DNA from: Hyperoplus lanceolatus
Lineage: Eukaryota > Chordata > Actinopteri > Uranoscopiformes > Ammodytidae
Assembly (NCBI GenBank): GCA_026929865.2
Contig: CM049397.1
Location: 31,444,698-31,508,697 of the forward strand
Direction: 5' to 3'
DNA: 64,000 nt
Shown here: piece after piece, positions 45,860 through 59,404 of the stretch
How the letters are laid out: each line of letters begins with the position of its first letter
Numbering within the stretch: the stretch's first letter is position 1
Translations under genes and position numbers: made by a program
The notes under the pieces: generated by a model
What the model was told of the DNA's origin: nothing
The model's input: only the letters and a program-made list of their open reading frames with translations
Database searches by the model: none

Positions 45860-47182
45860 ATAGTTTTCCAGACAAAAGCAGGGCACAGCAAACAGAAGTG
45901 GTTATCTTCCTGAGAAGTTGAAGGTTTTGCAGCCAATCGCCGGCAGCTGTTCATCTAACAACTCGTCGTGGCTGGTCCTTCTCCTCAGATATTACCGTTG
46001 TCTTGTTGTGTAAATGCCTCTTTGATTAACCAAAAAAAGCAGTTAGCGCACACGCTGTGTGTTCCTGCGATTGCTTCACAACATAAGCCAGCCTTTACTC
46101 TGTTCTCCAGTTCAATGCTTTAGATTTAATATGAAATGTTCTGTGTCTGCTTCAGTTAATAAAGTGCACAATAAGCAGTGAGGCTGATATCGATGAGATG
46201 AAATGACAAACAATAACACTGGATAACATATAGATTCATGGTTTCCAAAGAATCCCTTGTGTGTGCTTTGAAAAAATATATAAGGAATGCATGAGAATGT
46301 TGGACTAACAGGGAATACTACCATAGATGGGTAATTACAGAATGTAACACCATTAAAGGGCTTTTGCTGGAAAAGTGCATATACCGTATATATTAACAAA
46401 AACAATTATGGAATCAAACTAAAAACCTCTTGGCTATCTCCGTCTCTCAATGCAAACCACCAAAGCCTCACCTGGTTGGAATGACTTATGACACGGTTAA
46501 TGGCTGTTTTTTGATCTATATGCTCCCAGCCACAGACGCCCATATATCTTTTATTCTGCCTTTGAATGGATAGATTATACGTCAGAAATATGAGGCACTT
46601 ATCCTGTGAAAACCGGTGCATAGCTAAAGGGGTCTTCTCCCCCCCACTCCCCCATTTCCTTCCAATAGTCAAAACCTCATTGCTGCGCCAACAAAGACAG
46701 AACAACACAAAGGCAATGAATCCCACCTGCCTGTTTGATTTCCCAACATGTCCCAGCCTCCAAACTGTTACTCATAAAATGTCTCTCTGATCTGATCAAA
46801 CCGAAATAAACCCCGTATCCCCTGTGGGATCATTCTTACGACTGCAGTCCAGAAAAAGACGAGAGGCTAACCGTAGCGCTATAGCTCCTAGGCATATACC
46901 AGCAAAATTAAAGGCCTGTTTTACGGGCTCGTACACTTCATTTGGGGCTTTCCCTCATATAACCGTAACCTTGACATGAGAGGGTAAAGAAAAATGGATG
47001 TCGCGAGTCAAGGGCCACCCTCCCGCTCCATGGCAGAACTTAAAACAGGCAATGAAACTGTTCTCAAGTCATGAGGGCAAAGAGCGAGCACACCTGCCCT
47101 CTCTTCAAACCTTCATCATGGGAAGCCAGGTGTAAAAAGAGACGCACAGTGTCAAAAGGTCTGCAGATGAGAGGGGGGTGAT

Positions 47183-47184
<2 letters not shown>

Positions 47185-47227
<43 letters not shown>

Positions 47228-47526
47228 ATAAGCATACAGGCATACAGTAGCCTAAATACATAAAGAGAAATCTTATACATTCCTGTTGAGTGTGAGTGGC
47301 CACACTGACATACACACACACACACACACACACACGCACGCACGCACGCACACACACACACACACACGCACGCATGGATACATACACCCCTACCAACAAG
47401 TCCAGGCACATTGATTCCCCCTAGCATCAGAAGCATAGCAGGATGGAAGTGGTGAGGGTCTTACTGTGTCTCATATCATGTCTGGGTAGGTGTCTGGAGG
47501 ACAGAAGCATAGTTTGATACTACACA

Positions 47527-47585
<59 letters not shown>

Positions 47586-47718
47586 CAGGTAGATAGTGAA
47601 GGCCTCCTGCGCCTCTGTCTCAGACTGCACGGGTACTTTCCACATCTAGAGTTACTCAGCAGGTTTCAACAGGCCTGCTGGCAGCTCTTTACAGGAGTAA
47701 GAAAGTCATTACACCACA

Positions 47719-47772
<54 letters not shown>
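47185..47772. repeat. Cluster of four CA/GT microsatellites
   Basis: (CA)20 at 47185-47224, CA with CG-containing units at 47311-47373, (TG)26 at 47531-47582 and (GT)26 at 47721-47772. The first two read CA and the last two GT on the plus strand, so they form inverted pairs. Confidence 0.95.
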
Positions 47773-47775
<3 letters not shown>

Positions 47776-48697
47776 TACCATCAAGTCTACTCCACTCCTG
47801 CTGTATGACACATCACAACGTTAGAGGGGGGCTTTGTTTGAACCTGGCGACGTCATAATTTTTCAGCTTTTAATTAAATGAAAGTTCGATAATGTAGTGA
47901 CTTGCCAATAACGTAACAACATTTCTGAACCGATAACGTAAGTCTAAAGTACAAGTTTACTATGAATTTGCTGAGAAAACGGTATGTAAGTAATATGGGC
48001 ACACTGGAACAGATTAAAATCACTGACCAGGCGATATTGCAATCGCCTTAACTCCCCTAGAGGAATACAAAGCATCTCTTCCACAGCCCCTCTGTTTAAA
48101 AATGACTTCTAAAGTCAAGCATGAGCTAATATGAGGCCTCAGTACAGTCTAAGATTCTAAAATCAATCGTTGTGTTTCTCCTCTGCTTTATGCCCCTGTT
48201 TTACAAGTCTCCAACTATATTGTATACTGTATGTATGCACTGTTACTAAAACACTGTTAATAAGGGCTTTACAGTGCTGTTATTGACAACCAAGGTCACC
48301 AGCCAATTTCTCCTGTGGTCAGTTTTGATTAAACGTTAAAAGTCCTCCTCATTACTTCACCTGGTCAACTCCAAGCAGCAGGGCATGCAGTCTGGATGGC
48401 TATAGTCCCACAATATAACTTTGGAAAGGTGAGGATAATCACCTTCACTATAAGGACTTACCTCAGTGGTGGCCTGTTATCATTATTTACTAATAGTTGG
48501 ATGCTTTTCTATGATAATTCTTAAATTCCAAAGTTGTTCCGGTGACGCTTGTTTGATTTATTTTGTTATATTTTTTTTTTCAGAGAGAAAAGACAGAAAG
48601 TGGACCAAATGGTGACCCAAGAGCAAACTTGCTAAATCATCAAAGTCCTATCTGATCAAGCCACTCAACATTGAAACCATCAACTATATGGCCTTGA

Positions 48698-48744
<47 letters not shown>

Positions 48745-49426
48745 TCAGAGATCCCATGTTCATTGGACGATGGCCTTCTCTTAACCTGTTGACCTCATCA
48801 GTAGAAACCTCAGGCCCTAGTTAAGGGCTTCCATCGTGCTGTTTGGATCCATGTTTTTCCTCTTGTTTCGTTTGGAAAAGCTCCAGCTCGTGGTAAATGG
48901 CTCATGGGGTGAGGGCTGAGGGCATTGAAGTAAAAGGGAAAAATGGCCCGATTTGTTTTTGAATTCCTGATTTGCATGACTGACCGACCGATCTTCACTT
49001 GAGAAGGAGTTTTTATAAATACTGCACTGATACATCATCATTACAATCAACACTCCCTTCTTCTGTTCGCTTTTTTAAAATGGGAACAGATGTGTTCGTG
49101 CTCATGTCAGACGTGAAGCAAAGCTGATCATTTTTTGGTTGAAAGACGCTGAACTCATTTGCAGCCTTTGTGTGGGCTCGCCGCCTTCAGTCAAACCAAG
49201 GGCTTTGCTGAGTGACTGAGCTAGAAAAATACACAAATGTTACATAAAGGTCAACATTTTTTGCACTGTGCCACAACACTTTCTATCGGAGTTGTCTTTG
49301 TATTGTTAAACATCTGTGTTTGAAGATTGATTTAATGCATCTGTAATTGTCGAGGAAAACAATAAATTGGATTGCTGATTTTAGATGCGTATAGGTGTAT
49401 TTTATACTTTGATAAAAAAAACTGGC

Positions 49427-49500
<74 letters not shown>

Positions 49501-49522
49501 TGTGTGTGTGTGTGTGTGCGCG
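49427..49522. repeat. (GT)n microsatellite
   Basis: About 48 units with two interruptions, ending 17 bp left of the truncated foldback MITE. Confidence 0.95.
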
Positions 49523-49539
49523 CAGTTGCAATACTGTTA

Positions 49540-49670
49540 AAGGTGGACTCAGCTAAAGTGGGCTCCCTTTGTCAACCTACCTTTTGTTTACATACTAGTT
49601 TACAGAGCCTATGTGTTAGACTATGTATTAGACTATGTATTAACACCAGATTTGTTTTTTTTCCACCTTT
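49540..49670. mobile_element. Foldback MITE copy 6 (truncated)
   Basis: The left end AAGGTGGACTCAGC follows TA and CCACCTTT|TA stands at the right. Inside is GTTTACATACTAGTTTACAG and a duplicated TGTATTAGACTA. The arms are largely lost. Confidence 0.65.
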
Positions 49671-52600
49671 TAAATGCTCAGAAATCAATAATCACCCCCT
49701 CTTCAAGCCAGCAGCAGGCATGCATCGTCTGGCACAGCCACAACCCCCCCTCCCCCTGCCCCCCGTAGGAGGACATACCGTCATCTCATGTTACCTCGCG
49801 GTCTTCTCCTCTACTTTGAACCTGACTCACTTCTCCTTTCACCAAAACAAAGGCCTTTGGGGGGGTTAAAGGAAACAGAGTGACAGGGTCCCGTGTGGAT
49901 GATCCCTTGGGAGTGATAGCTAGGGGTCCAGCTGTGGAAGAAGAAGAAGATGAAGGGTTGTTGTTTGCGCCTAATTGAAATAACCTGGTCTGCTGCTGGA
50001 CACAGAAGGCTTTGAAGTTTTCTTTTTGCCTCGTGTGAGCAATGTTTCCTAACTAGTGGTTGTGCAATGCTGTGAACATGGGCAGCTCCTGCAGACACTG
50101 GCTGTTGTTTCTGCTCGGTAACGCCTCAGGGACTCTATTGTTTATAACATAAAACCACCTTAACGTAATTCAGGACCATAAATAAGTACACATTCTGATG
50201 TTGCAAACTGGTATGCTATAAAAAATGAAAAAGTTAAGAAAACTCAAAATTGTCAGCACAAGAGGGAAATTAACTTTTCAGGAAAACTTTACTCTTGAGC
50301 CAACTACTTATCTTTGGTTGGGATACCTTATCATTCATAGTCTAAAAACTTCAAATAATAGCAGTGCCAACTATTTCTTTGTCATACAGATAACGGACAA
50401 AACCAAGTACGTCAACATTTTGATTGAAACATTAAACGGATTGAAAACCTGTAAAACTTCCTGAACCAAAAAAAAAGGTTGTATTTATAAGTCAAAACTT
50501 GAAGTTAAATTAAATATGAACAATATGTTATCTCAACTAAAGATAATTAGTTGGCTCAAATGTTGGCAATTTTCCTTAAAAGGTAAGAGTTCTAATTGGC
50601 TTCAAAACTGAAAAATCAAGTGAGGACAGTTGCCTTATTTTTTTTTTTTACAGTGTAAAGAAACAGGTCCTGATTCCCTCACAAAGGAGTATTAAGCCAC
50701 ACTGCGTGCCGCTGTCTGAGGTCTTTCCATAATATCAGCTCAGATTTGACTCCCCGCTCGCTGTATAATCTCCTAACTGGCTGCAAATTTCCCTGCTTTC
50801 ATGTGTCAGTCACAACTGACAAGAGAGGCAATGGACCAAGTTGCTTGCGAGTCACAAGATGATTAATTGCTTATATGGATGAAAAGTTTAGGGGGTTTTT
50901 CTTCATCTGTGTGGGGGCCTGTTTCTAACCCCACATGTTTACGCTGGCTTATCATATACCAACAACCTAGCGTAATTAGTTCAATCAAATTCAAACACAA
51001 GTAAATGCTAATGTACTCTGTGGAAGCTTGTTGCTACGCTGTGACTTTTTTTCTCTCACATCCCTGGATTATGAAGAAAGGTTTGCGGTGTGGCTTTTGG
51101 ATGAGGCCTTTGTTTTGGGTTGATTTTTTTTTTCTGTTTCATGTCAACTGCAGCTTTGCAGGTGTGCTTTGTCCCTCACCTCCTAATACCTCCTGCTAGA
51201 GCAGCGCCTTCTGATGCTAGCTTCTTGTTTTAAGGCGTGGGTTTAAATAAAGACGGATTCGAGGATTAAGGTGTTTGCCTGAAACGTTTTGTGTTTGAGT
51301 TTGTCACTGTGAAATGTGAGTGTTTAATGTTGGGGAGAATCATTTTGTTTTACCACAGTCAGCTAATCCTTTACCCTTTACCTTTTACCTTGTTATAGAC
51401 CAACTGGATTTTTAAACCTATTTTTCCAATAAGGTCAATATTAGTAAATAAGAAAAAAAACAATTCTATCACAGCTGGACATAAGAGATTGTGACCTAAA
51501 GACAGAATATAATCAAAAGAAGATACCACATCAAAACCTTTAATATTTGATATGTTATGTCATTTTATGAGTTCATTTCTCCACTTCTGAACTTCCTTAA
51601 TGCTTCAACTAATTGTTTTAGTTTCCTTCCAATTTCCTGTGATTTGCTCCAGTGATGTTTTTCCAAATATTTCCAAATATCTATATTCATTTTAAGCAGC
51701 GTTGCCAATCTTTTCTTAGCTTTGTTTGTACTCTTAACTAGCCAGGCATGTAGAACTGAGGTCCAATGTAATGTACGACCCGGAGATGAATCCTCCGCTT
51801 CTTAGAAGTGGTCCCTTTTTAAACACAAACTGCTCTTGATGTTAACACTCAGTTTAACTTTATCACTCACAGGCTTGCTACTAGTGTTCCCCCCTTCCTC
51901 TGTCATCAACATCACAGAGAGGCTTGACTTCACCCCCCTGAGGCCATGTAATCCACTCAGCGACCAGTGGCCGTTAGGAGGACCCACGCACGGCTCCTTT
52001 TTTCATTGGGAGTCAGTTCTTTTTATAATGGAGCACGTCATTCTCTGCAGGCCACAGAAAAAGGCAGATACCTCACTTTACTACACCGCAGATGAGCGTA
52101 GCAGCAGGAGCAAAACAGAGCCAGCGTGCCCAATCCGCCCTTTACAGATGTTGGTCCACAGAGACCGTGCCCAACACAGGAAGCCATTAAAGAGCAAATC
52201 AATCAGTCGGCAGCGCTGTGGAAACCGGAGGGGGGACCGAAAAACCTCCATGGAAAGGCTTGTGGAGGGGGGCACGTAGCCAGGGGAGTGAGATGCACTA
52301 CGCAGCCTTGTTACCAAATATAAATTCATTGCAGGCTTCTTGGAAACTTGTGTTTTCATAAACACGAGAAGAGAAGAAACTGGGTGGAAGCGATTCCCCC
52401 CCCCCCCCCATTCGGAGGGATTCGAATGCAAAGCAGTGGCAGTGCGCCGCTGACAAAAGAGAAGTGAGAGCAAGGCAAATAAATAAAGAATTGTTAGTGT
52501 TTGGTTTGCTTTTCATTTGCCTACAGGGGGGAATATATTTTCAGAACTCACGCTCCATCCCTGAGAAATCATTTTAGCGGTGATAATCCTCCAACAACAT

Positions 52601-52750
52601 TTCCCTGTGATTTCTCAACTGAAAGGAATATAAAGCATATTTTGTCATATTTCCTGCACGGCTCAAGTGTTCACATGAATACAGATGTGCTTTATGACGT
52701 GTGTGTTGTCTCCCTAGTTCCTTCTGAAGCTTCACTGCTTTCAATACTGT

Positions 52751-53170
52751 CCCTGCGTCTGCCTATACTCTTTCTTTTTTCTATTCTACATACTACATTC
52801 GACGACAAAAATAATCTAGTTAGGATGCAGTAGGCATACTATTGGGACATACAGTACTTTTACTCTTTTATTTCATCATAACATTGTGCCTTGATCTTGC
52901 CACTTGCTTTTATATCCGTCGCATCCCCGTTTGTTTTCATTTGGAGGCTCCGTCGATGTGACGTCATTTCAGGTGCGCATTGGATTGTGGGTCAGAATCG
53001 GCCAAATAGGATGCTGTTTTCAACACTAAAAAGCTCGGACGGATGTAGTAGACATCCAGGTATTTCTAACCATCCTAAATCTGGCCACAAGAATCGGGAC
53101 ATCCTAAATCTTTTTTCTACCATACTAAATAGTAGGCTACAGTATATAGTATGGGTATTGGAACGCAGGG
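52751..53170. mobile_element. MITE with CCCTGCGT ends, copy 2
   Basis: The right end TATTGGAACGCAGGG at 53156-53170 is the complement of the family end. The left CCCTGCGT at 52751 is shorter and diverged. Inside are TAGGCATACTATTGGGACAT and GGGACATCCTAAATC, inversely matching parts of the copy at 45659. Confidence 0.55.
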
Positions 53171-54145
53171 CGTGTATCTCTTTTATACAGAAGTTGACCG
53201 CAACCTGCAACTTAATTTAGTTATTTGTTTATTTGATAGAGAAAGATCACATTTATTAAAATCAGTATTAAAAATCCAAGACCTAAACATGCCAGAGTTA
53301 GCACAAATGCTAATTTACATCCATAGTCCATTGGCAAGTGATTTGGTCAATCAACCCCTTCACAGCCACTTTTTTTCTTTTATTTCTTCGCTGCAAGGTT
53401 GTTTATTTATTCAATGCAATCTTCTAGGATTTGGTATATCTTGTATATTTTTCAGGAACAGGTTTTGAACGTTTATTATTTCAAAACGTTATTGTTACAT
53501 GTCTTTGCCTGACATGGAACAACAATGGCGTTGTATCCAGAGGGAGAACCTTCAATCGCTAGATGTAATCTGTCAAAGGATAACTGTATCCCCTTTTATA
53601 CCTTTAGTCTTAGCGTGGCAGAGATGAGAGAGCCATTTCCTTCAACTCTAGATTTATGATAGCACCTGTCTGTTAGCACAAGTAAACTGTTCCAGCAGGC
53701 TTCGGGAATTCCCATCAAATCCAGCTCCAGAATCCCCCCCTGATCATCAAAAAAACTTTGTTCTCTCCTCACCAGAGATAAAGCTCTGTAACCCTAACCC
53801 CCCACCCCCACCCCAACCATTACCTTAATGATCTGCTTAACTAGCCGCATTACGCCAAAGCTGAAGTTCCAAGAAGAAAGAGAACTTCAAAAGGCACGTA
53901 TTCCTCCACGCTTGGTTTGTGTAGAACCCCCCCCCACACACACACACACTCCCCTCTTTTTTTTCCCCTTATCGTGCGCTGTGGAACTTGTCCAATACAC
54001 TGATATGATAAAGAGGGAGTTAAGCCCTTTGCTGTGTGTACGTGGAGTTTGTGCATATACAGTCAGTAGTGGTACACAGACACCCCACACACACAGTGTA
54101 CATCTCTCAAATGAAACCATATCAGTTGATGCTCGCCCAGACTTG

Positions 54146-54194
<49 letters not shown>

Positions 54195-57100
54195 ATCTTT
54201 TACTTTTCGCTGACATAACTGCATTAATGATGAACTTCTTAATATGCAGGGATGGCAACATGCTGAATCTGAAGCTGGTGCAAGTTGAGTGCAAAGTCTG
54301 CTCAGTTTATATCCTATTTATTTTCAATGTAAGCACATGCTACTCACAATTGTTTATGTGGACATACTGTATGCTCACTTTTGTATCTAGATAGCCCACA
54401 TCCTAAGGCCATAGAGGCAGGTTTTGTTTACTGTCTAGACACATTTGCGAGTGCTATCTCTGACTGTTTTTCTGCGTTCGTGTCTGTGTGTACATGTTTT
54501 TGTGAACGTGCTATTCGTATCACAAAGGACAATGAAGGTCCTTTATTTTACTAATTATGAATTCTCCCCACTGCCTTCCTTGATTTTCAGTCTCCTCCAC
54601 AAGGTCAAAGATCTCGTTAGTATTCATAACCCCAGGCTCCACTCAGCCCTGTGTAATTGTGAAGACTTGATATTCATATTTCTTTTTTGCGGGTGAGGAA
54701 TTTTCTCTTTTTTACCTTCTACCGTTAAGACTGGCTTCTGATGGTTCTGGAGATTGTTTTTGACAGCGCTAATGCAGGAATCACAACAGATTGTCATCAA
54801 CATAAACACACATAGTTTGACACTGTTGTCCATACAAACAATCCATTATACTAATGCAGGTATTTAAATAGTTTTATTTGCTCACACTCAACCGTTTAAG
54901 TTTGTAAGTGTTCCATTTGTTGGACAAATTGAATTAAAAGCTGTTAGTCAATCAACAGAGAGTTACAACAACTATTTTGATCAGTCAATTCATTGCTTCA
55001 TCGATTTCTCATTAAGTGGTTCCAGTTTCTCAAATGTGAGGATGTTAAGCTTTTTTTTTTTTTTACAATTAAATCTTCGAATTTTTGTTGGCAGACAAAC
55101 CAAATGTCCCCTTGGGCTCTTTGAATGGACGTTTATTTTATCTTTTTATTATTCAATAAATTAATTAGGAAAGTAATTGGATTTTTTTTTCATTAAAGAT
55201 TATAATCCTGTTAACCCCCCCCCCCCAAAAAAAAATTAATTTATTTTAATTTTTATGCAATGGCGTGACTGTCCACTGAAAGGTACTACTGCCGAGGCTT
55301 CCAACATGTTAGCCCACCACAAGCCATGTGGCACTGTGCCCTGTTCATCTCCTAAGTCCCATGTTTGCAGGTCTCTGACCCTGTGAGCTGAATCTGAAGA
55401 GATGTACCCAAAATATGAATTTGAAATTTTAGTTTACAAAAAGTCTGTCCATCATAGCCACTTTATTTAAACATAGCTTTTTCCTTACTAGTTTATGTTT
55501 GTAACCATACAACATATACTGTACATCTCGTAAGTTCACTATTACACTATGAACACAACAAAATCAAATGTATCCAATTCAAAGACAATCTGCACTCATC
55601 TCTTGTCGTGTATTGTTTTACTATGCAGCACGAGGTAATTCTCTGTATGCAAACTCAAATCTTCCTCGTGGCTTTTTCTCCGGTTTTCAGTGTGATTTAC
55701 AAGCGCGGCTTTGTCATGCTTTCTGAATCAACATCTTATGAGATAGAATGGAGGACACAGTTTTCCCTTGCATAGTTACATTTCATAATTCTGGACTGAG
55801 ATGAAGTGGAGACCTTCCAAACAACATGCACAGGGTGACAGACTGTGCAGGGGGGAATCGTCTTGTTTATACTGTAGCCTGAAACCATAAATCTGCAAAC
55901 ATTACATTTCTTTCCTGCGTTCTGTGGACTCAAAGCCCTGCTAATAGATTGTGTCACTACAGATATATGAGCTGTGGTTCTGTTTTCACTCCACAACAAA
56001 CTGCTGAAGTATGACGTCAAGTTTTGCCTTTTATCTTCTATTTTTGCTCAACTCTTGTAAAAAAAAAAAAAAAGGAAATTGCGCCATGCCAACGCTTGCA
56101 TCCTTTAAAGAAGTGTGTTTCTCATCATCAGTTTACACTTTGCATGTGGTGGATTGCGGTTGTCACATTGCGTTCTCTGAATGAAAAGAAAAACCGAAAA
56201 AGGACACCCATCAAGAGGATGTTTGCTGCAAATGTTTTCGAGTTTGACATGGGGGAAAAAAAAGAGATGGAGTGTTAAAAACAAAGTCTGGCCTCAATAT
56301 ACTCAACAAAGCTAAAAAAAAAAAAAAAAAAGTGTCTGGAGTTGTTTGTGCTGAGAATAGAGCATTTGGATTGAAGATAATTTAATATTGACCCTCTTTC
56401 TAAAGTCCTTTCAAGACCCAGGCTTAGACACGACTCTCAAAATAAAGTGCCCCACTTCCAAATGTAAAGAAAACCCTTTTGCTAACTTTATTTGCTCTGT
56501 TTCAGCGGCAAAAAGCTTTCACTTTTCCTGGACTAACTATTCCACAGTAGATATTTAAGTTCTTCATTCAATGGCAATGCAGCCCCCATAGAGAAAGCTT
56601 GTATAGTTGTCGTTTAGAGGTCTCGTTTGAGCTATGGTAGCATGTCTTTGGTGCTCTGTGCGCCACGTCGTAAATATGAAATAGAATTAGCGTGAGTCAA
56701 CACTGTTTAGCCATTGGCATTTTTCCTTTTTTGAGTGTGGTTCTGATGTGCTGTCAACGTCAGCCCACAACATAGATCCATCTCTGGATGAGCCCCACAA
56801 ACTGTCACAGTGGGTGGGGACACACCAAGGGAAAGATCTTCATCGCTCAAAAACATCCTTTTCTGCTCCAGGCTCTTTTCCTAATCTGTGATGAATTAAT
56901 GCAATGAGATATTTCTGACGTGGAAGAAGAGTGAGTGATAGTGCTCTAGTATATTAATGACAAGCATCTGGAAAGACTGAGTTAAACAGTCTTCCTTGCA
57001 GTAAAAAAAAAAATGGATGTTGTGTAAGAAGACAGTCGAATATTTCCAGAAGTGTGACAAGCAACAGATGAGGCGTTAGATTTATACATACTGTATGTAG

Positions 57101-58900
57101 GTAGGCTATGTATCAACAAATGTTTAACAATAAATGGTTAAAAGAACAACATGCTATTCGAATAGGGGCCACTTTACGAACCCACTGATTCCACTTTCCC
57201 CTCAAATTCTCTAAGATTTTTAGCAACTTTCAGCGTGTTGTTTAGATTTTTACTGCCGAGCAACATTGATATTTTAGTTTACTTTCTCTCTCATGAACTG
57301 CGTATTAAGCCAGATCAGGCAGCTGTTTTCAATCTATATAGTACTTAGGTAGTGATACTATGGTGTCTTGTTCTACTGCCAAGTAATGATAAGTTAACAA
57401 TTACTACCGCTTTAAATCTGAAAAAAAAAACTTTGCTTTGAAGATAACAGATTTGGTGAGTTTTTTGGAATATTTATTTAGAATGCTTCTTTATCAGCTA
57501 AGTTCAGTTGCTTTGTGTAACTAAATTTAAATTGGTTTCTCTTGAATTTCTTTTAGTTTTCATATTTATTTTTTTAAGTTTAAGGCTTCTTTGTGGAATA
57601 CGCGTTTGTGGCTTGTAGATATTTAAAATCAAATTCATTGTTCTTCTTTTAAACATTCTTTTTTTCTACAACATGACTGCAGTGCTCCTCCTGCCACCCT
57701 TTTTTCAAATAAATGTTACTGCGTCACCCAATAAATCTGTCACTTTTATAGGATTTCCCCAAAAACGGCATGATGACTTAAGCAGGGGAGCAGGCTCTGG
57801 GTTTACGGGAACTGGGATGCTTTCGGTTTTGGGTTTTTGGTTTGGTTTTTAAAAGGTTTGAGGCCCTCTGTATTTTTGCCCTTTTTAAGATTGATGGACA
57901 AGGCGTAAGAAACATGAACGTCTGGCGTCCACTGCGGTTATACGAAGGCTACAGGGTTGATGCTCCACCACCCATGTCTCATATTCTGCCTTTCGCTTCT
58001 CTGTATGTTCAAACTGGACAGACAAAAAAACTACCAATGCAAGTGTCCAAATGGAAAGTGATCTTATCAAGCTAAGAAAGCGGCCATCTTAAAGGGTGAT
58101 CTTAATTGACATAGTATGGGCTCATCTTTACCTGTATAAAAGGATGGTTTGGTACAAGAAACGACATTAGCTAGTTAGTTTGAAGTTTTGAAAAAAAAAG
58201 TTTTATTTTGGAAAATAAATCAAAAGGCTAACGCTAACCTACCACCCAAACTGTCTGTTGTACTCACTTACAAACATTCAGATTCAACTTTAACCTATGC
58301 AGTGATGGATTATTTTGAACAACATGTGCCCACTTTTGGGAGCAATAGTATAAAATGATAATCTGGATTAAAAACTCCTGGCTTCTTTACCACCTAGTTA
58401 CTGTGCTTCTTGTGTGTTCTTCACCGTCTTCCCAGATCTCTGCGATTGCTTGAAGAGTTCAATGCTATCACAACTAATAGGAAAGAAGGATTCAAACAAC
58501 ATGTGTATGAGAACCAAGTTGTAATCATCTCTTAATGCAGTCATTTACAGTAACACAGTCCTGATGGAGCTGTTATTGGGAACAGAAAAATGTTTCATCC
58601 ATCCCTCTTTCCTCTGTCTGTTTTCTATTATCTCTTCCCCTCTTCCTGTCTTTCTGTTTTAAAGGAAGACAAAGATGAGCCACGTTACAATAAACATTCC
58701 AGAGGGTGTCACCCACCCGGAGCCTAATTAGAGACCCGGGAGGCCTCGCAGAGATGGATGATGGCTGTGTGTGTCAGGGCAGGAGGAGGAGGGGTTGCGG
58801 TGTGGCTACAGTGGCTGCTGGTTACCGTGCAGGTGGCTGGATGTATAAACGCTAGCTTTTATCTTGGCTTTGAACACGGGGTAAGCTCAGGGGCCTGTAC
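53171..58900. other. Intergenic, no gene recognised
   Basis: AT-rich sequence with a (CT)n tract (54146-54190), a decayed fish interspersed repeat at about 54,950-55,200, and poly-A runs near 56,058 and 56,312. No exon could be supported. Confidence 0.5.
54950..55200. mobile_element. Old fish interspersed repeat
   Basis: Contains ACAACTATTTTGATCA, TGGTTCCAGTTTCTCAAATG and CCTTGGGCTCTTTGAA, words of a widespread fish non-autonomous element whose ends are rich in ATTAATCGATTA. Heavily decayed; superfamily not assigned. Confidence 0.5.
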
Positions 58901-59046
<146 letters not shown>

Positions 59047-59344
59047 GATGGGAGTGTTGGCTACTGCTGGTACAGATACATTTGTCAAAGGGCGGAGTCC
59101 ACTACGTCTTTAGAGCTTCTTGCTGGGGTCAGAGAGTGACATTGTAATGTGCGTTGTGCTGTGTGCGTGCGACCACTAATGATGTGGATCATATAGACAG
59201 TGATGTGGCCGTGTGGGGGTTTGTTGGCCCTGGTCGCACAGCCTTCAGACAACAACCAGATGCGTCGGTTGAGTAATCGCATTGACTCACAGTGTCCCCC
59301 ATAGGAGAAGACACAAGGACTTCTGCGTCAACTTGTGTGTGTTT

Positions 59345-59346
<2 letters not shown>

Positions 59347-59402
<56 letters not shown>
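59347..59402. repeat. (GT)n microsatellite
   Basis: About 28 units, pure. Confidence 0.95.

Positions 59403-59404
<2 letters not shown>

Larger units (their letters stand above)
45032..47180. other. Intergenic
   Basis: No supported gene. Contains one MITE-like element at 45659-45859; otherwise AT-rich unique-looking sequence. Confidence 0.5.
47773..52750. other. Intergenic, no gene recognised
   Basis: Holds a (GA)n tract (48695-48741), a (GT)n tract (49427-49522), a truncated foldback MITE (49540-49670) and a poly-C run near 52,398. Otherwise unassigned AT-rich sequence. Open stretches near 49,372, 51,836 and 52,081 are low-complexity or have no recognisable domain. Confidence 0.5.

Noticed and set aside
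51380-51790. Possible LINE 5' coding remnant on the minus strand
   Set aside because: Broken frames and no recognisable endonuclease or RT motif.
53828-54394. 188-codon plus-strand ORF
   Set aside because: Spans a (CT)n tract, has low-complexity Ser-Leu repeats and no conserved domain; chance ORF.
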